Assembly: GCA_963977495.1 (NCBI GenBank)
Contig: CAXBOT010000001.1
Coordinates: 744,001 to 808,000, forward strand
Source of the DNA: UBA1672 sp963977495
GTDB lineage: Bacteria; Pseudomonadota; Alphaproteobacteria; Micavibrionales; Micavibrionaceae
Direction of reading: 5' to 3'
DNA: 64,000 bases
In this document: positions 26,156-34,855 of the stretch, in pieces
How the letters are laid out: each line of letters opens with the position of its first letter
Numbering within the stretch: position 1 is the stretch's first letter
Notes under the pieces: generated by a model
Told to the model about the DNA's origin: nothing
What the model saw: only the letters and a program-made list of their open reading frames with translations
The model's database searches: none
Position numbers and translations under genes: made by a program

Positions 26156-27541
26156 ATGAATTCAAAAATCCTAATCATTGACGATGAAGAAGATATCCGC
26201 GGCCTTATCAAAGGTATCCTCGAAGATGAGGGATATGACGTTATTGCTGCTGCGACGAGTGATCGCGCGCTGTCACTCATTAACTCCGATCACCCTGATC
26301 TCGTCATTCAGGATATCTGGCTTCAGAACAGCGATAAAGATGGCATCGATATCCTCAAGGAAACCAAAGCCCGCTATCCCAACCTGCCGTTCCTAATGAT
26401 CAGTGGCCACGGCACGATTGAAACGGCGGTTTCTGCTATCAAATTCGGGGCGTATGATTTTATTGAAAAACCATTCAAGACTGACCGTCTTATTTTGATG
26501 ATTAACCGCGCCTTGGAAAATGCTGCCCTCAAAAAACAGAACGAGGAATTAAAGCAAAGATCATCGAAAAACATTGCCGATTTGGTGAAGCAACTTCCTG
26601 AACCTATTTTCAACATCATCGACAAATCCGCGGCAACAAACAGTCGCTTGCTGATTGCCGGCGAAGCAGGCTCTGGCAAGAATATCGCGGCGCAATATGT
26701 GCATGAAAAATCAGCGCGAGCGCATAATCCGTTTATGACGCTCAATTGTGCAACCACGCACCCCGAAACCCTCGCGCAGGAATTGTTTGGTATTCAGGCA
26801 AAATCAGAAAAAACGCCCTCAGCTCCCGGATTGTTGCAATTGGTGAATGGCGGTACATTATTGCTGGATGAGGTCACATCATTGCCCTTGGATGTTCAGG
26901 GGAAAATACTCAGCCTGTTGCAGGACGGTACATATTATCAAATCGGATCAAACGACAAGCGCAGCGTCGATATTCGTATTATCGCCACCACCAGCGATAA
27001 CATCGAAACAAAAATCGAAGACGGCGATTTCCGCGAAGACTTATTTTATCGTCTGAATGTCGTCCCCGTACATATTCCACCGCTTAGAAAACGCAGAAGT
27101 GACATTGCAGAGCTTATCCAAAATTTCAGTAACCTCACATTTACAGAGCGCGCGCTTGTCAAACTGAAATCCTATGCATGGCCGGGCAATATAAAGCAGT
27201 TCAACAATGTCTTGGAATGGATTTCCATTATGTATGGCGATAAAGACATGGAAATTGATGTCAGTGACTTGCCGCAAGAAATCACAGGCAATCCGGACAA
27301 AGCCAGTAACGCCAACGATGCGCAAGATAACAATGGTCCCTTGTTTTCAGACGCCATTTTAATGATGCGCTTGCGCGAAGCGCGTGAGTGTTTTGAGAGG
27401 CACTACCTGTTATCCCAAGTGAATAAATTCGACGGCAACATCTCTAAAACCGCCGAATTCATAGGCATGGAACGTTCTGCCTTACATAGAAAACTAAAAT
27501 CGCTTGAAGTTTTCCCTGATGAAAAGCAGAATGTCGCCTAA
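26156..27541 (+). CDS. ntrX: Response regulator NtrX, lacking the GAFTGA loop
   Basis: The 461-residue protein has a receiver domain (1-120, acidic Asp9-Asp10, phospho-acceptor Asp53, Lys105), an AAA+ domain (about 140-370) and a C-terminal Fis-type helix-turn-helix (about 425-455, NISKTAEFIGMERSALHRKL). In the AAA+ domain Walker A reads GEAGSGKN (169-176) and Walker B GGTLLLDEV. The stretch following ELFG (about 211-225), where sigma-54 activators carry GAFTGA, reads IQAKSEKTPSAPG. The arginine-rich FREDLFYRLNV region is retained. This NtrX probably regulates without remodelling sigma-54 holoenzyme. Confidence 0.94.
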   Translation: MNSKILIIDDEEDIRGLIKGILEDEGYDVIAAATSDRALSLINSDHPDLVIQDIWLQNSDKDGIDILKETKARYPNLPFLMISGHGTIETAVSAIKFGAYDFIEKPFKTDRLILMINRALENAALKKQNEELKQRSSKNIADLVKQLPEPIFNIIDKSAATNSRLLIAGEAGSGKNIAAQYVHEKSARAHNPFMTLNCATTHPETLAQELFGIQAKSEKTPSAPGLLQLVNGGTLLLDEVTSLPLDVQGKILSLLQDGTYYQIGSNDKRSVDIRIIATTSDNIETKIEDGDFREDLFYRLNVVPVHIPPLRKRRSDIAELIQNFSNLTFTERALVKLKSYAWPGNIKQFNNVLEWISIMYGDKDMEIDVSDLPQEITGNPDKASNANDAQDNNGPLFSDAILMMRLREARECFERHYLLSQVNKFDGNISKTAEFIGMERSALHRKLKSLEVFPDEKQNVA

Positions 27542-27585
27542 CACATATTCTCCAAGTATAAATTCAGCCAGACGAAAGAAAAAAA

Positions 27586-28962
27586 ATGAGAGTTATTATT
27601 TGTGGTGCAGATCAAGTCGGCTCAAGCATTGCCGCCTATCTTTCGAGGGAAGACAACGATGTTACTGTGATTGATGTGGCCAGTGAAAACCTTTCACACA
27701 TCAACAATTCTCTGGATGTGAATACAGTGACGGGAAACCCTTCTGATCCTGACACGCTCAATAATGCCGGCGCAAATGAATGTGATTTAATTATCGCCGT
27801 TACAGATCAAGATGAAATTAACATGGTTGCCTGTCAGATCGGGCATTCCCTTTTCGGTATTCCAAAGAAAATTGCACGCATTCGCAAGCAAAGCTACCTT
27901 GACCCGTCTTGGGCAAATTTATTCAGCCGCGCCCATATGCCCATTGACGTCATTATCTCACCTGAAATTTTAATTGCCGACGACATCGTGCAGCGCCTCT
28001 CCATTCCCGGAACAACAACGGCGGTCAGCCTTGGCGGTGGCAAAGCGCATCTGGTTGGTGTTGTGTGTATGGAAGATTGCCCTGTGCTTCACACCCCCTT
28101 GGGGCAGCTTGATAAACTCTTCCCCGATTTATCTTTTTCCATCGTATCCCTGACACGCGGCACAAAAAACATTATCCCTGATGAAAATGACATGCTCGAA
28201 GTCGGTGACGAAGCCTATATCATTGTAGACAGCATCCATATACGGCGCGTTATGGCGGCCTTTGGTCATTTGGAAAAAGAAGCGCGCAAAATCATTATTT
28301 CAGGCGGCGGGAATATCGGTATATCCCTGATTAAAAAGCTCCAGAAACAAATCTCCGGCTTACAGCTCAAAATCATCGAACATAACCATGATCGCGCCCA
28401 ATTTTTGAGCGAACAACTGTCCAATATTATCATCCTTAACGGAAACACCCTTGAGAGAGGGATTATGGAGGAAGCCTCCGTCGCCTCGGCAGAAACCTAT
28501 ATCGCCCTGATGAATGATGATGAGAGCAATATTCTCGGCTCTCTCTTAGCCAAGCAGTATGGCTGTGAACGCGTTGTGACGCTGGTAAATAATAACGCCT
28601 ATTACCCACTTGTCGGGCCACTGGGGATCGACACAATGGTATCGCCAAAATCGATCATTGTATCAAATATCATGCAGCACGTCAGAAGAGGGCGCATTGT
28701 CAGTATTCACAATATCCATGACGGCGAAACAGAGGTCATGGAAATTGAGATATCGGATTCATCACGCGTCGCCAATAAATTGATCGCAGATATCGAACTG
28801 CCCTCAACCGTCGTGATCGGCGCAATCATTCGCGATGAAAAAGTCATCATCCCAAAAGAAACGCATAAAATACTGCCGCATGATCATGTCATTATTCTAT
28901 CCTCACGCGAACATGCGAGAGAAGTTGAGAAGATGCTCTCAGTGCATGTGGATTTTCTATAA
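27586..28962 (+). CDS. trkA: Trk system potassium uptake protein TrkA
   Basis: TrkA is the cytosolic NAD-binding regulatory ring of the Trk potassium channel. The 458-residue protein has two RCK repeats: TrkA_N (MRVIICGADQVGSSIAAYLS) then TrkA_C (to about 215), and a second TrkA_N (IIISGGGNIGISLIKKLQ) then TrkA_C (about 370-455). ntrYX-trkA-hfq-hflX is a conserved alphaproteobacterial order. No trkH or ktr membrane subunit is present in this window. Confidence 0.95.
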   Translation: MRVIICGADQVGSSIAAYLSREDNDVTVIDVASENLSHINNSLDVNTVTGNPSDPDTLNNAGANECDLIIAVTDQDEINMVACQIGHSLFGIPKKIARIRKQSYLDPSWANLFSRAHMPIDVIISPEILIADDIVQRLSIPGTTTAVSLGGGKAHLVGVVCMEDCPVLHTPLGQLDKLFPDLSFSIVSLTRGTKNIIPDENDMLEVGDEAYIIVDSIHIRRVMAAFGHLEKEARKIIISGGGNIGISLIKKLQKQISGLQLKIIEHNHDRAQFLSEQLSNIIILNGNTLERGIMEEASVASAETYIALMNDDESNILGSLLAKQYGCERVVTLVNNNAYYPLVGPLGIDTMVSPKSIIVSNIMQHVRRGRIVSIHNIHDGETEVMEIEISDSSRVANKLIADIELPSTVVIGAIIRDEKVIIPKETHKILPHDHVIILSSREHAREVEKMLSVHVDFL

Positions 28963-28964
28963 AG

Positions 28965-29804
28965 ATGAAGCTCGGCATATTTGATTCAGGGTTGGGTGGA
29001 CTGTTGATTGCAAAATCAATCCGTGAACACATGCCTGATATTGATATCTTATATTTCGGCGATACGCTGCACTTGCCCTACGGCAACAGATCAGCCGAAG
29101 CGATATACGAATACAGCAAACGCGCCATAGAATTTTTATTCGCGCAAGATTGCGCCCTGATCATCACGGCCTGTAACACCGTCAGCGCCTCGGCTCTGCG
29201 CAGATTGCAACAGGAATACCTTCCCCAAAGCAAGTATGCAGACAGACGTGTATTAGGCGTCGTTGTCCCGACACTGGAAACCGCCATAGACCGTGGATAT
29301 AAACGCCTTGGCGTTATTGCAACCAACTACACAATCGAAACCGGCATCTATCCCGATGAATTGCAAAAGATTGACCCTGAAATCAAGATTTTCCAAAAAC
29401 ACACGCCTTTGCTCGTCCCCCTTATTGAGAATAGCGGCGCGCAGTGGTTGCCCTCGGTTCTGGAACATTACCTCCTGCCGATGATGGAAAACCGCATTGA
29501 ATGCCTGATCCTTGGCTGTACGCATTTCCCGTTTCTTAAAAATGACATCAAAAAAATCATCGGGGAGGAGGTCTCCCTCATTTCCCAAGATGACATCATC
29601 CCCGTAAAATTAGCCAACTATCTGAAACGCCATCCGGAAATCGATCAGCAGATTAGCCGCGAGGCGCATTCCGAATTCCTCGTCAGCGATGTCACAAAAA
29701 GCTACCTTGACGCTGCCGAGGAAATTTACCAAACGAAAATCCAAATTCAGCACGCTGCCTTCGATCCGATCAATAACAGTTATTACAACGCCAAAGCACA
29801 ATAA
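28965..29804 (+). CDS. murI: Glutamate racemase
   Basis: MurI makes D-glutamate for peptidoglycan. The 279-residue protein has IFDSGLGGLLIAKSI at the N-terminus with the catalytic aspartate, FGDTLHLPYGNRS, the first catalytic cysteine in ITACNTVSASALR and the second in LGCTHFPFLKND. It begins two bases after trkA and lies, with the following HAD gene, between trkA and hfq, which are often nearer in relatives. Confidence 0.93.
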   Translation: MKLGIFDSGLGGLLIAKSIREHMPDIDILYFGDTLHLPYGNRSAEAIYEYSKRAIEFLFAQDCALIITACNTVSASALRRLQQEYLPQSKYADRRVLGVVVPTLETAIDRGYKRLGVIATNYTIETGIYPDELQKIDPEIKIFQKHTPLLVPLIENSGAQWLPSVLEHYLLPMMENRIECLILGCTHFPFLKNDIKKIIGEEVSLISQDDIIPVKLANYLKRHPEIDQQISREAHSEFLVSDVTKSYLDAAEEIYQTKIQIQHAAFDPINNSYYNAKAQ

Positions 29805-29814
29805 AGGTCACACC

Positions 29815-30483
29815 ATGAGTCATTTCCCCAAAATAACAACTTTGCCCGATGCCGTTTTCTGGGATTGGGACGGCACAATAGCCGACAGTTATGGCTTCTT
29901 GAATGATGCCCATAATTATACCCTTCAGACGCTGGGGTTTGAGCCCTTTAAAGAGGACGAATATAAGCTGTACTTCGGCAAGCCGCGCGACGTTTTATAC
30001 CCCGCGATTTATAAAGATAAATGCGATAAAGCGAAGGATATCTTCCAAACCTACGTTTTTGAAAACAGCCACAAGGTCAAAACCATCGCAGGAACGCACG
30101 ATGTTCTGGCCTTCTTCCATCAAAATAATATACCGATGGGCGTTGTCACCAATAAGAAGAGCAGCTTCGTTTCACGCGAATTAAAACACACACAGTTTGA
30201 TCAGTATTTTTCCGTTCTTGTTGGTGCAGGTGATGCCGCGCATGACAAACCATCAGGCGCGCCATTACAGCTTGCACTTGCTCAATCAGAGATCAACCCA
30301 CACACACAAACTGTGTGGTATGTGGGCGACACTGAAAATGATTTGGCCTGCGCAAAAGAGGCCGGATGTCAGGCCGTATTTCTGAAAGGCGAGGCCGAAA
30401 CCGACGCGCTGATCAAGACATACGCCCCAATCATAAGCTTTGATAATTATTCGCAATTGAAAGAGTTTTTGGTTGCAATATAG
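29815..30483 (+). CDS. HAD-family hydrolase, phosphoglycolate-phosphatase-like
   Basis: The 222-residue protein has the HAD motifs in order: motif I WDWDGTIADS with two aspartates (about residues 16-20), a helical cap, motif II VVTNKKSSF, the motif III lysine in DKPSGAPLQLAL, and motif IV VGDTENDLACAKEAG. This is a subfamily I phosphatase close to Gph. The ATG at 29815 is chosen because it follows murI by ten bases and begins the conserved domain, while the longer frame from 29689 runs inside murI. The substrate is not certain. Confidence 0.85.
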   Translation: MSHFPKITTLPDAVFWDWDGTIADSYGFLNDAHNYTLQTLGFEPFKEDEYKLYFGKPRDVLYPAIYKDKCDKAKDIFQTYVFENSHKVKTIAGTHDVLAFFHQNNIPMGVVTNKKSSFVSRELKHTQFDQYFSVLVGAGDAAHDKPSGAPLQLALAQSEINPHTQTVWYVGDTENDLACAKEAGCQAVFLKGEAETDALIKTYAPIISFDNYSQLKEFLVAI

Positions 30484-30580
30484 AAGGGTTGCTCTAAAAC
30501 TGTGTGTGTGTTTTATTACAACATACTGAATGGTTTAGTAAGTTTGTAAAAATAAGAAAAATAATAACTTAGGAAAAAAA

Positions 30581-30835
30581 ATGTCCGAAAAGATACAAAA
30601 CGTTCAAGACGTTTTTCTAAACAAAATCCGTAAAGAAAAAATGTCTGTCACAGTGTTTCTTGTAAACGGCGTAAAATTGCAGGGAATTGTAACATGGTTT
30701 GATAATTTCTGCCTTTTGTTACGTAGAGACTCACACGTCCAACTTATATATAAGCATGCCATTTCGACCATTATGCCCGGTGGCCCGCTCAGTTTAAATG
30801 ATGAAGAAAAAACTGGATCATCCGACGGTGAATAA
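30581..30835 (+). CDS. hfq: RNA chaperone Hfq
   Basis: Hfq is the hexameric Sm-like protein that pairs small RNAs with mRNAs. The 84-residue product has NVQDVFLNKIRKEKMSVTVF (proximal-face and Sm1 start), FLVNGVKLQGIVTWFDNF, the Sm2 motif YKHAIST and a short acidic tail. The ATG at 30581 follows TTAGGAAA. It lies 30 bases before hflX, with a hairpin in the gap. Confidence 0.96.
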   Translation: MSEKIQNVQDVFLNKIRKEKMSVTVFLVNGVKLQGIVTWFDNFCLLLRRDSHVQLIYKHAISTIMPGGPLSLNDEEKTGSSDGE

Positions 30836-30839
30836 CGGA

Positions 30840-30862
30840 CTTGGTTCATGTAAGGAACCGAG
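30840..30862 (+). promoter_or_regulatory. Hairpin between hfq and hflX covering the hflX ribosome-binding site
   Basis: CTTGGTTC (30840-30847) pairs with GAACCGAG (30855-30862) over eight base pairs including one G-U, with a seven-base loop. The AAGGA site for hflX (30852-30856) spans the loop and the base of the 3' arm, and the TTG start is four bases beyond the stem. No T-run follows, so it does not look like a terminator. Folding would reduce hflX translation. Confidence 0.45.
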
Positions 30863-30865
30863 ACT

Positions 30866-32188
30866 TTGAAAAACAAAGATAAAATGTATATTGGCGTTCA
30901 GGATCAAGATCGTGATACGGCTTACATTATTCAACCGATAGACAAAAACAAGCCGCTTTTCAGAGATGTTGAAGACATCATTGAAGAGGCTGAAGGCTTG
31001 GTCAGAGCCATTGATTTGGACGTTGCCCAAACGCGCACCATCAAACTGTCAAAAATTCAAGCTGGCAGTTTTTTCGGCAAAGGCACGCGCCAAGAAATCG
31101 GTGAAGATATCCACGCGTTAGAGCCTTCTATCATTGTCGTAAACGATACATTGTCACCTGTTCAACAACGTAACCTTGAAAAAGAGTGGAATACTAAAAT
31201 CATTGACCGCACAGGTTTGATTTTAGAGATCTTCGGCGCGCGTGCCCAAACGAAAGAGGGGCGCTTGCAAGTTGAGCTTGCGGCGCTTGATTACCAACGC
31301 TCGCGCCTTGTGCGTTCATGGACACACCTCGAAAGACAACGCGGCGGTGCAGGCTTTATGGGCGGGCCGGGGGAGCGGCAGATCGAAATTGACCGCCGCC
31401 TGATTAGCGAACGGCTCACACGCCTGAAAAAAGAACTCGAAGATGTGCGCCGCACACGGGATTTAGGACGGCAGAGCAGGGCGCGTATTCCGTTGCCGAT
31501 TGTTTCTCTGGTCGGCTATACCAACGCGGGGAAATCAACCTTATTCAATAAAATGACCAAGGCGCAGGTCTTTGCCGAAGACATGCCCTTTGCGACGCTT
31601 GACCCGACCATGCGCAAAATTGAATTATCCAACAACCAAGAAGCGATCCTCGCCGATACTGTTGGCTTTATCGCCGACCTGCCGACGCATTTAATTGCCG
31701 CCTTCCGCGCTACATTAGAACAAATCACCTACGCCGATGTGATTGTGCATGTCATTGATGTTTCGCGCGAAGACTATATGGCGCAGAAAAATGATGTGAT
31801 CACCATCTTAGAAGATCTGGGCATCGCCTATGACAAAGATGAACGCATTATCGAGGTTTATAATAAGGCCGATAAACTGGATGAAGATTCGCACGCTGAA
31901 TTTGAACGTATCTGTAAGGTATCGCATAGACCGAGCCTTCTCCTCTCCGCTTTTAAAGGCGTGGGCATAGAGCATCTAATTGATGACGTCGCGCAAATCA
32001 CCGCGCGTCACTACGAGGTCGTTACCTATAAGATCAACATTGAAAATGGCAAGGCTCTGTCATGGCTTTACGCGAATAGCGAGGTTATGGAGCGCGCGGA
32101 CAGTGAAAAATTCATCACAATTTCTGTCAATATCGATCAAATGCACGCACAAAAATTTGAAGGCACGTTCAACTACAAACCACAGTAA
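30866..32188 (+). CDS. hflX: GTPase HflX
   Basis: HflX is a ribosome-splitting GTPase of stress responses. The 440-residue protein has the N-terminal HflX domain (about 30-130, IQAGSFFGKGTRQEIGE), the linker motif GGPGERQIEIDRRLI, and the G domain from about 205 with G1 GYTNAGKSTL, G2 FATLDPTMR, G3 DTVGFI and G4 NKAD. The TTG at 30866 is chosen because AAGGA is nine bases upstream; ATG 30884 would also keep the domain. The 3' end faces mazG. Confidence 0.95.
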   Translation: MKNKDKMYIGVQDQDRDTAYIIQPIDKNKPLFRDVEDIIEEAEGLVRAIDLDVAQTRTIKLSKIQAGSFFGKGTRQEIGEDIHALEPSIIVVNDTLSPVQQRNLEKEWNTKIIDRTGLILEIFGARAQTKEGRLQVELAALDYQRSRLVRSWTHLERQRGGAGFMGGPGERQIEIDRRLISERLTRLKKELEDVRRTRDLGRQSRARIPLPIVSLVGYTNAGKSTLFNKMTKAQVFAEDMPFATLDPTMRKIELSNNQEAILADTVGFIADLPTHLIAAFRATLEQITYADVIVHVIDVSREDYMAQKNDVITILEDLGIAYDKDERIIEVYNKADKLDEDSHAEFERICKVSHRPSLLLSAFKGVGIEHLIDDVAQITARHYEVVTYKINIENGKALSWLYANSEVMERADSEKFITISVNIDQMHAQKFEGTFNYKPQ

Positions 32189-32205
32189 CCATGCCTCTTA
32201 TACGC

Positions 32206-32997
32206 TCACGCACGTTCTTTTTTCTTCTGTGCGTCCCAAGAACGCTCCATTTGCTCAAGGCTGGCCTCGGTCATTTTTACGCCTTGCTGCTTGATATCTT
32301 GCTCAACCCCTTTAAAGCGTCGCTCAAACTTGAGATTGCATTTGCGCAAGGCTTCCTCGGCATTAAGGCCCAGCATGCGCCCGTAATTCGCCAATAAGAA
32401 CAAGAGGTCGCCAAGCTCTTCCTCCTGATTGGCAACATCCTTCGTAGCAATCGCCTGACGCATTTCCGCTATTTCTTCTTCTAGTTTATCTAAAACATGC
32501 GAAACATCATCCCACTGGAAACCAACCTTCGCGGCCTTTTTCTGTAATTTTTGCGCCCGAAGCAACGTCGGCAAAGCCTTTGCCACACCATCGAGTGCAC
32601 TATCGTTTGATTTGGTTTCCTTTGCCTTTTGCACTTCCCATATCGCATCCACATCGGCGGCGCTCGCCGCATCTTTATCGCCAAAAACATGGGGGTGACG
32701 CGAGATCATCTTATGGGTCACATCATGAATAACGTCATGCAAATCAAAGCTGTTATTCTCAGAGGCCATTTGCGCGTGATAGACGGATTGGAATAATAAA
32801 TCCCCTAATTCCTCACGCAGATCGGTCATTGACCCGCGATCAATCGCGTCGGCAACCTCATATGCTTCTTCCAAAGTGTAGGGCAATATCGTTTTGAAAT
32901 CTTGCTCCAGATCCCACGGACAGCCCGTTTCAGGATGGCGCAAAGCCGCCATAACATTGATTAGGTCTGTGAGTGTATAGGATGGCTTATCTTGCAT
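32206..32997 (-). CDS. mazG: Nucleoside triphosphate pyrophosphohydrolase MazG
   Basis: MazG hydrolyses NTPs and dNTPs to monophosphates and pyrophosphate. The 263-residue protein has two MazG repeats: the first with CPWDLEQDFKTI, TLEEAYEVADAI and REELGDLLFQSVYHAQMA, the second with VLDKLEEEIAEMRQAI and EEELGDLLFLLANYGR. The paired ExxE...ExxD metal-binding motifs are present in each. It is convergent with hflX, leaving 17 bases between the stops. Confidence 0.94.
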   Translation of the reverse strand: MQDKPSYTLTDLINVMAALRHPETGCPWDLEQDFKTILPYTLEEAYEVADAIDRGSMTDLREELGDLLFQSVYHAQMASENNSFDLHDVIHDVTHKMISRHPHVFGDKDAASAADVDAIWEVQKAKETKSNDSALDGVAKALPTLLRAQKLQKKAAKVGFQWDDVSHVLDKLEEEIAEMRQAIATKDVANQEEELGDLLFLLANYGRMLGLNAEEALRKCNLKFERRFKGVEQDIKQQGVKMTEASLEQMERSWDAQKKKERA

Positions 32998-33131
32998 TCT
33001 AAAATTGCCTTTTCTGCAAAAAAAAAGTTCTGAAAGGTGACATTTTCGCTCATTTTTTTTAAATTATTCAGATCTTTATATGCTATCATTCTCTTCTGTA
33101 ATAATTAATCCTTTTTGTTTATTCTGTACCC

Positions 33132-34754
33132 ATGCAAAACGATGATAATCTTAAAAAGCAAAGAGAACGGTTTTTATCCTTCTCTTTTGCTACGTCTGAT
33201 TTGCTTTTAGAGGTCTGCGAAGAAGGCTATGTACAATATGCGCTAGGCGCAGTTAAGGGACTCACAGGCATTCAGGATGCAGAAGACCTGATTGGTTCCG
33301 ATTGGCTCGATTTATTCACCCAAAAAGATCGTCTACTGTTAAAGCTTATGCTTAAAAAAGCGCAACCGGGTTTGCGCTGCGGGCCAACGCTCGTCTCTTT
33401 CAAGCAGGCCAAACGCACCCAAAACATCATTGTCAGCGCCATCAAGATGCCAGACAAAAAGGAAACTTATATCAGTATCGCCAGCGGCAACGCGGTCATG
33501 AATCAACTCGGGCAACTGGTTCGAGATCATGAAGAGAGAAAACCGCTCGATAAAGAAACCTTCATTGATGCCGCGCAAGAAGTTCTGCGTATGGCAGGGG
33601 ACATGGGGCAAGATGTCGATATGACGCTGATTGATATGCCTGACGCCGACAAAGCGCTCGACCGCTTTGGTCAGGAAAACTGGGATAAGTTGTCATCGGA
33701 TGTTGACCGGTTACTGTGTGAGAGCTCTGTTGACGGCGAAACCGCGGCGCATCTGGGCGGCGGACGGTTTAGTGTTATCCACGACGCAGGCATAGATATC
33801 GACACGCTCACCGATAATATCAGCAACATCTCAAAGGAATACGACCCTTCGGGTGAGGGGATTCAAATCAAAACAAAAACCGTATCCGCCGATATGAGCG
33901 ATATGGATGAGCGCGATGCCACACGCGCGCTTTTTTATACGCTCAACGCGTTCGAACGCCAAGGCACAGAAATCAACATCAAAACTCTGAATTCGAGTTT
34001 TAAGGCATACGTTACCGCCAATACCCAAAAAATTCAGGAATTCAAAAACATCCTTAAAAACCTTGATTTCACCATGCATTTTCAACCCATTGTCAATTTA
34101 GACACATGGGGCTGCAGTCATTACGAAATGCTCTGCCGCTTTAAGGAGGGCAATACACTCGAATGGGTCATGTTTGGTGAAGATATTGGTTTGGCTTCCG
34201 AATTTGATATTGCCGTTTGTACGCGCGCCCTGTCCTATATCAGCACCCAAAGAAAAGACACGGCGGAAAACTTTTCTATCAACATTTCCGGACAGTCCAT
34301 TTCAGATGAAAACTTTCTATCTCAATTTATAGAAATCATAGAAGATCATGCCGACCTTAAAAATCGTTTGATCTTCGAAATTACTGAAAGTACACAAATC
34401 AAAGATCTTGATAAGGTTGGTAATATTGTCAAAACACTGCGCGAAGACGGTTTAAAAATTGCGCTGGATGATTTCGGCTCAGGCTCTGCCTCATTTCAAT
34501 ATCTCAGCAGCATGCATGTCGATTTTGTGAAAATTGATGGTAAATACATCAAAAATATTATGCATGACAAACGCGACATGATCATGGTGAAAAACCTTAC
34601 GCAAATGTGTAAGGATCTGGATATGAAGGTCGTGGGGGAATATGTCGAAGACAAAGAAATTGCCCAAGCGCTGCATAAACTGGGCATTGATTACGGGCAA
34701 GGCTATTACTTTGGCAAACCCAATCCCGACCCTGACTACACAAAGCCGAATTAA
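33132..34754 (+). CDS. PAS - degenerate GGDEF - EAL domain signalling protein
   Basis: The 540-residue cytosolic protein has a PAS-like domain (about 15-125), a middle region resembling a decayed GGDEF domain (GGGRFSVIHD near 209-218 where GGDEF would be) and a C-terminal EAL domain (about 300-535). EAL positions for cyclic-di-GMP hydrolysis are largely kept: Glu332 in YEMLCRF (usually EAL), the Asn in SINISGQS, Glu in FEITES, Asp446-Asp447 in LDDFGSG, Lys467 in VKIDGKY, Glu in VVGEYVED, and QGYYFGKP. It could be an active phosphodiesterase or a c-di-GMP sensor. It stands just before the polysaccharide genes, suggesting control of them. Confidence 0.85.
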   Translation: MQNDDNLKKQRERFLSFSFATSDLLLEVCEEGYVQYALGAVKGLTGIQDAEDLIGSDWLDLFTQKDRLLLKLMLKKAQPGLRCGPTLVSFKQAKRTQNIIVSAIKMPDKKETYISIASGNAVMNQLGQLVRDHEERKPLDKETFIDAAQEVLRMAGDMGQDVDMTLIDMPDADKALDRFGQENWDKLSSDVDRLLCESSVDGETAAHLGGGRFSVIHDAGIDIDTLTDNISNISKEYDPSGEGIQIKTKTVSADMSDMDERDATRALFYTLNAFERQGTEINIKTLNSSFKAYVTANTQKIQEFKNILKNLDFTMHFQPIVNLDTWGCSHYEMLCRFKEGNTLEWVMFGEDIGLASEFDIAVCTRALSYISTQRKDTAENFSINISGQSISDENFLSQFIEIIEDHADLKNRLIFEITESTQIKDLDKVGNIVKTLREDGLKIALDDFGSGSASFQYLSSMHVDFVKIDGKYIKNIMHDKRDMIMVKNLTQMCKDLDMKVVGEYVEDKEIAQALHKLGIDYGQGYYFGKPNPDPDYTKPN

Positions 34755-34855
34755 AGGCACCCAGACCAAATATCTATACAAAAACATTGTTTTTTCCTGA
34801 TCAAGATGGTTAGTATCCGTCTGACGCAAAAGCCTCGTACAATAGGACTTACTAT

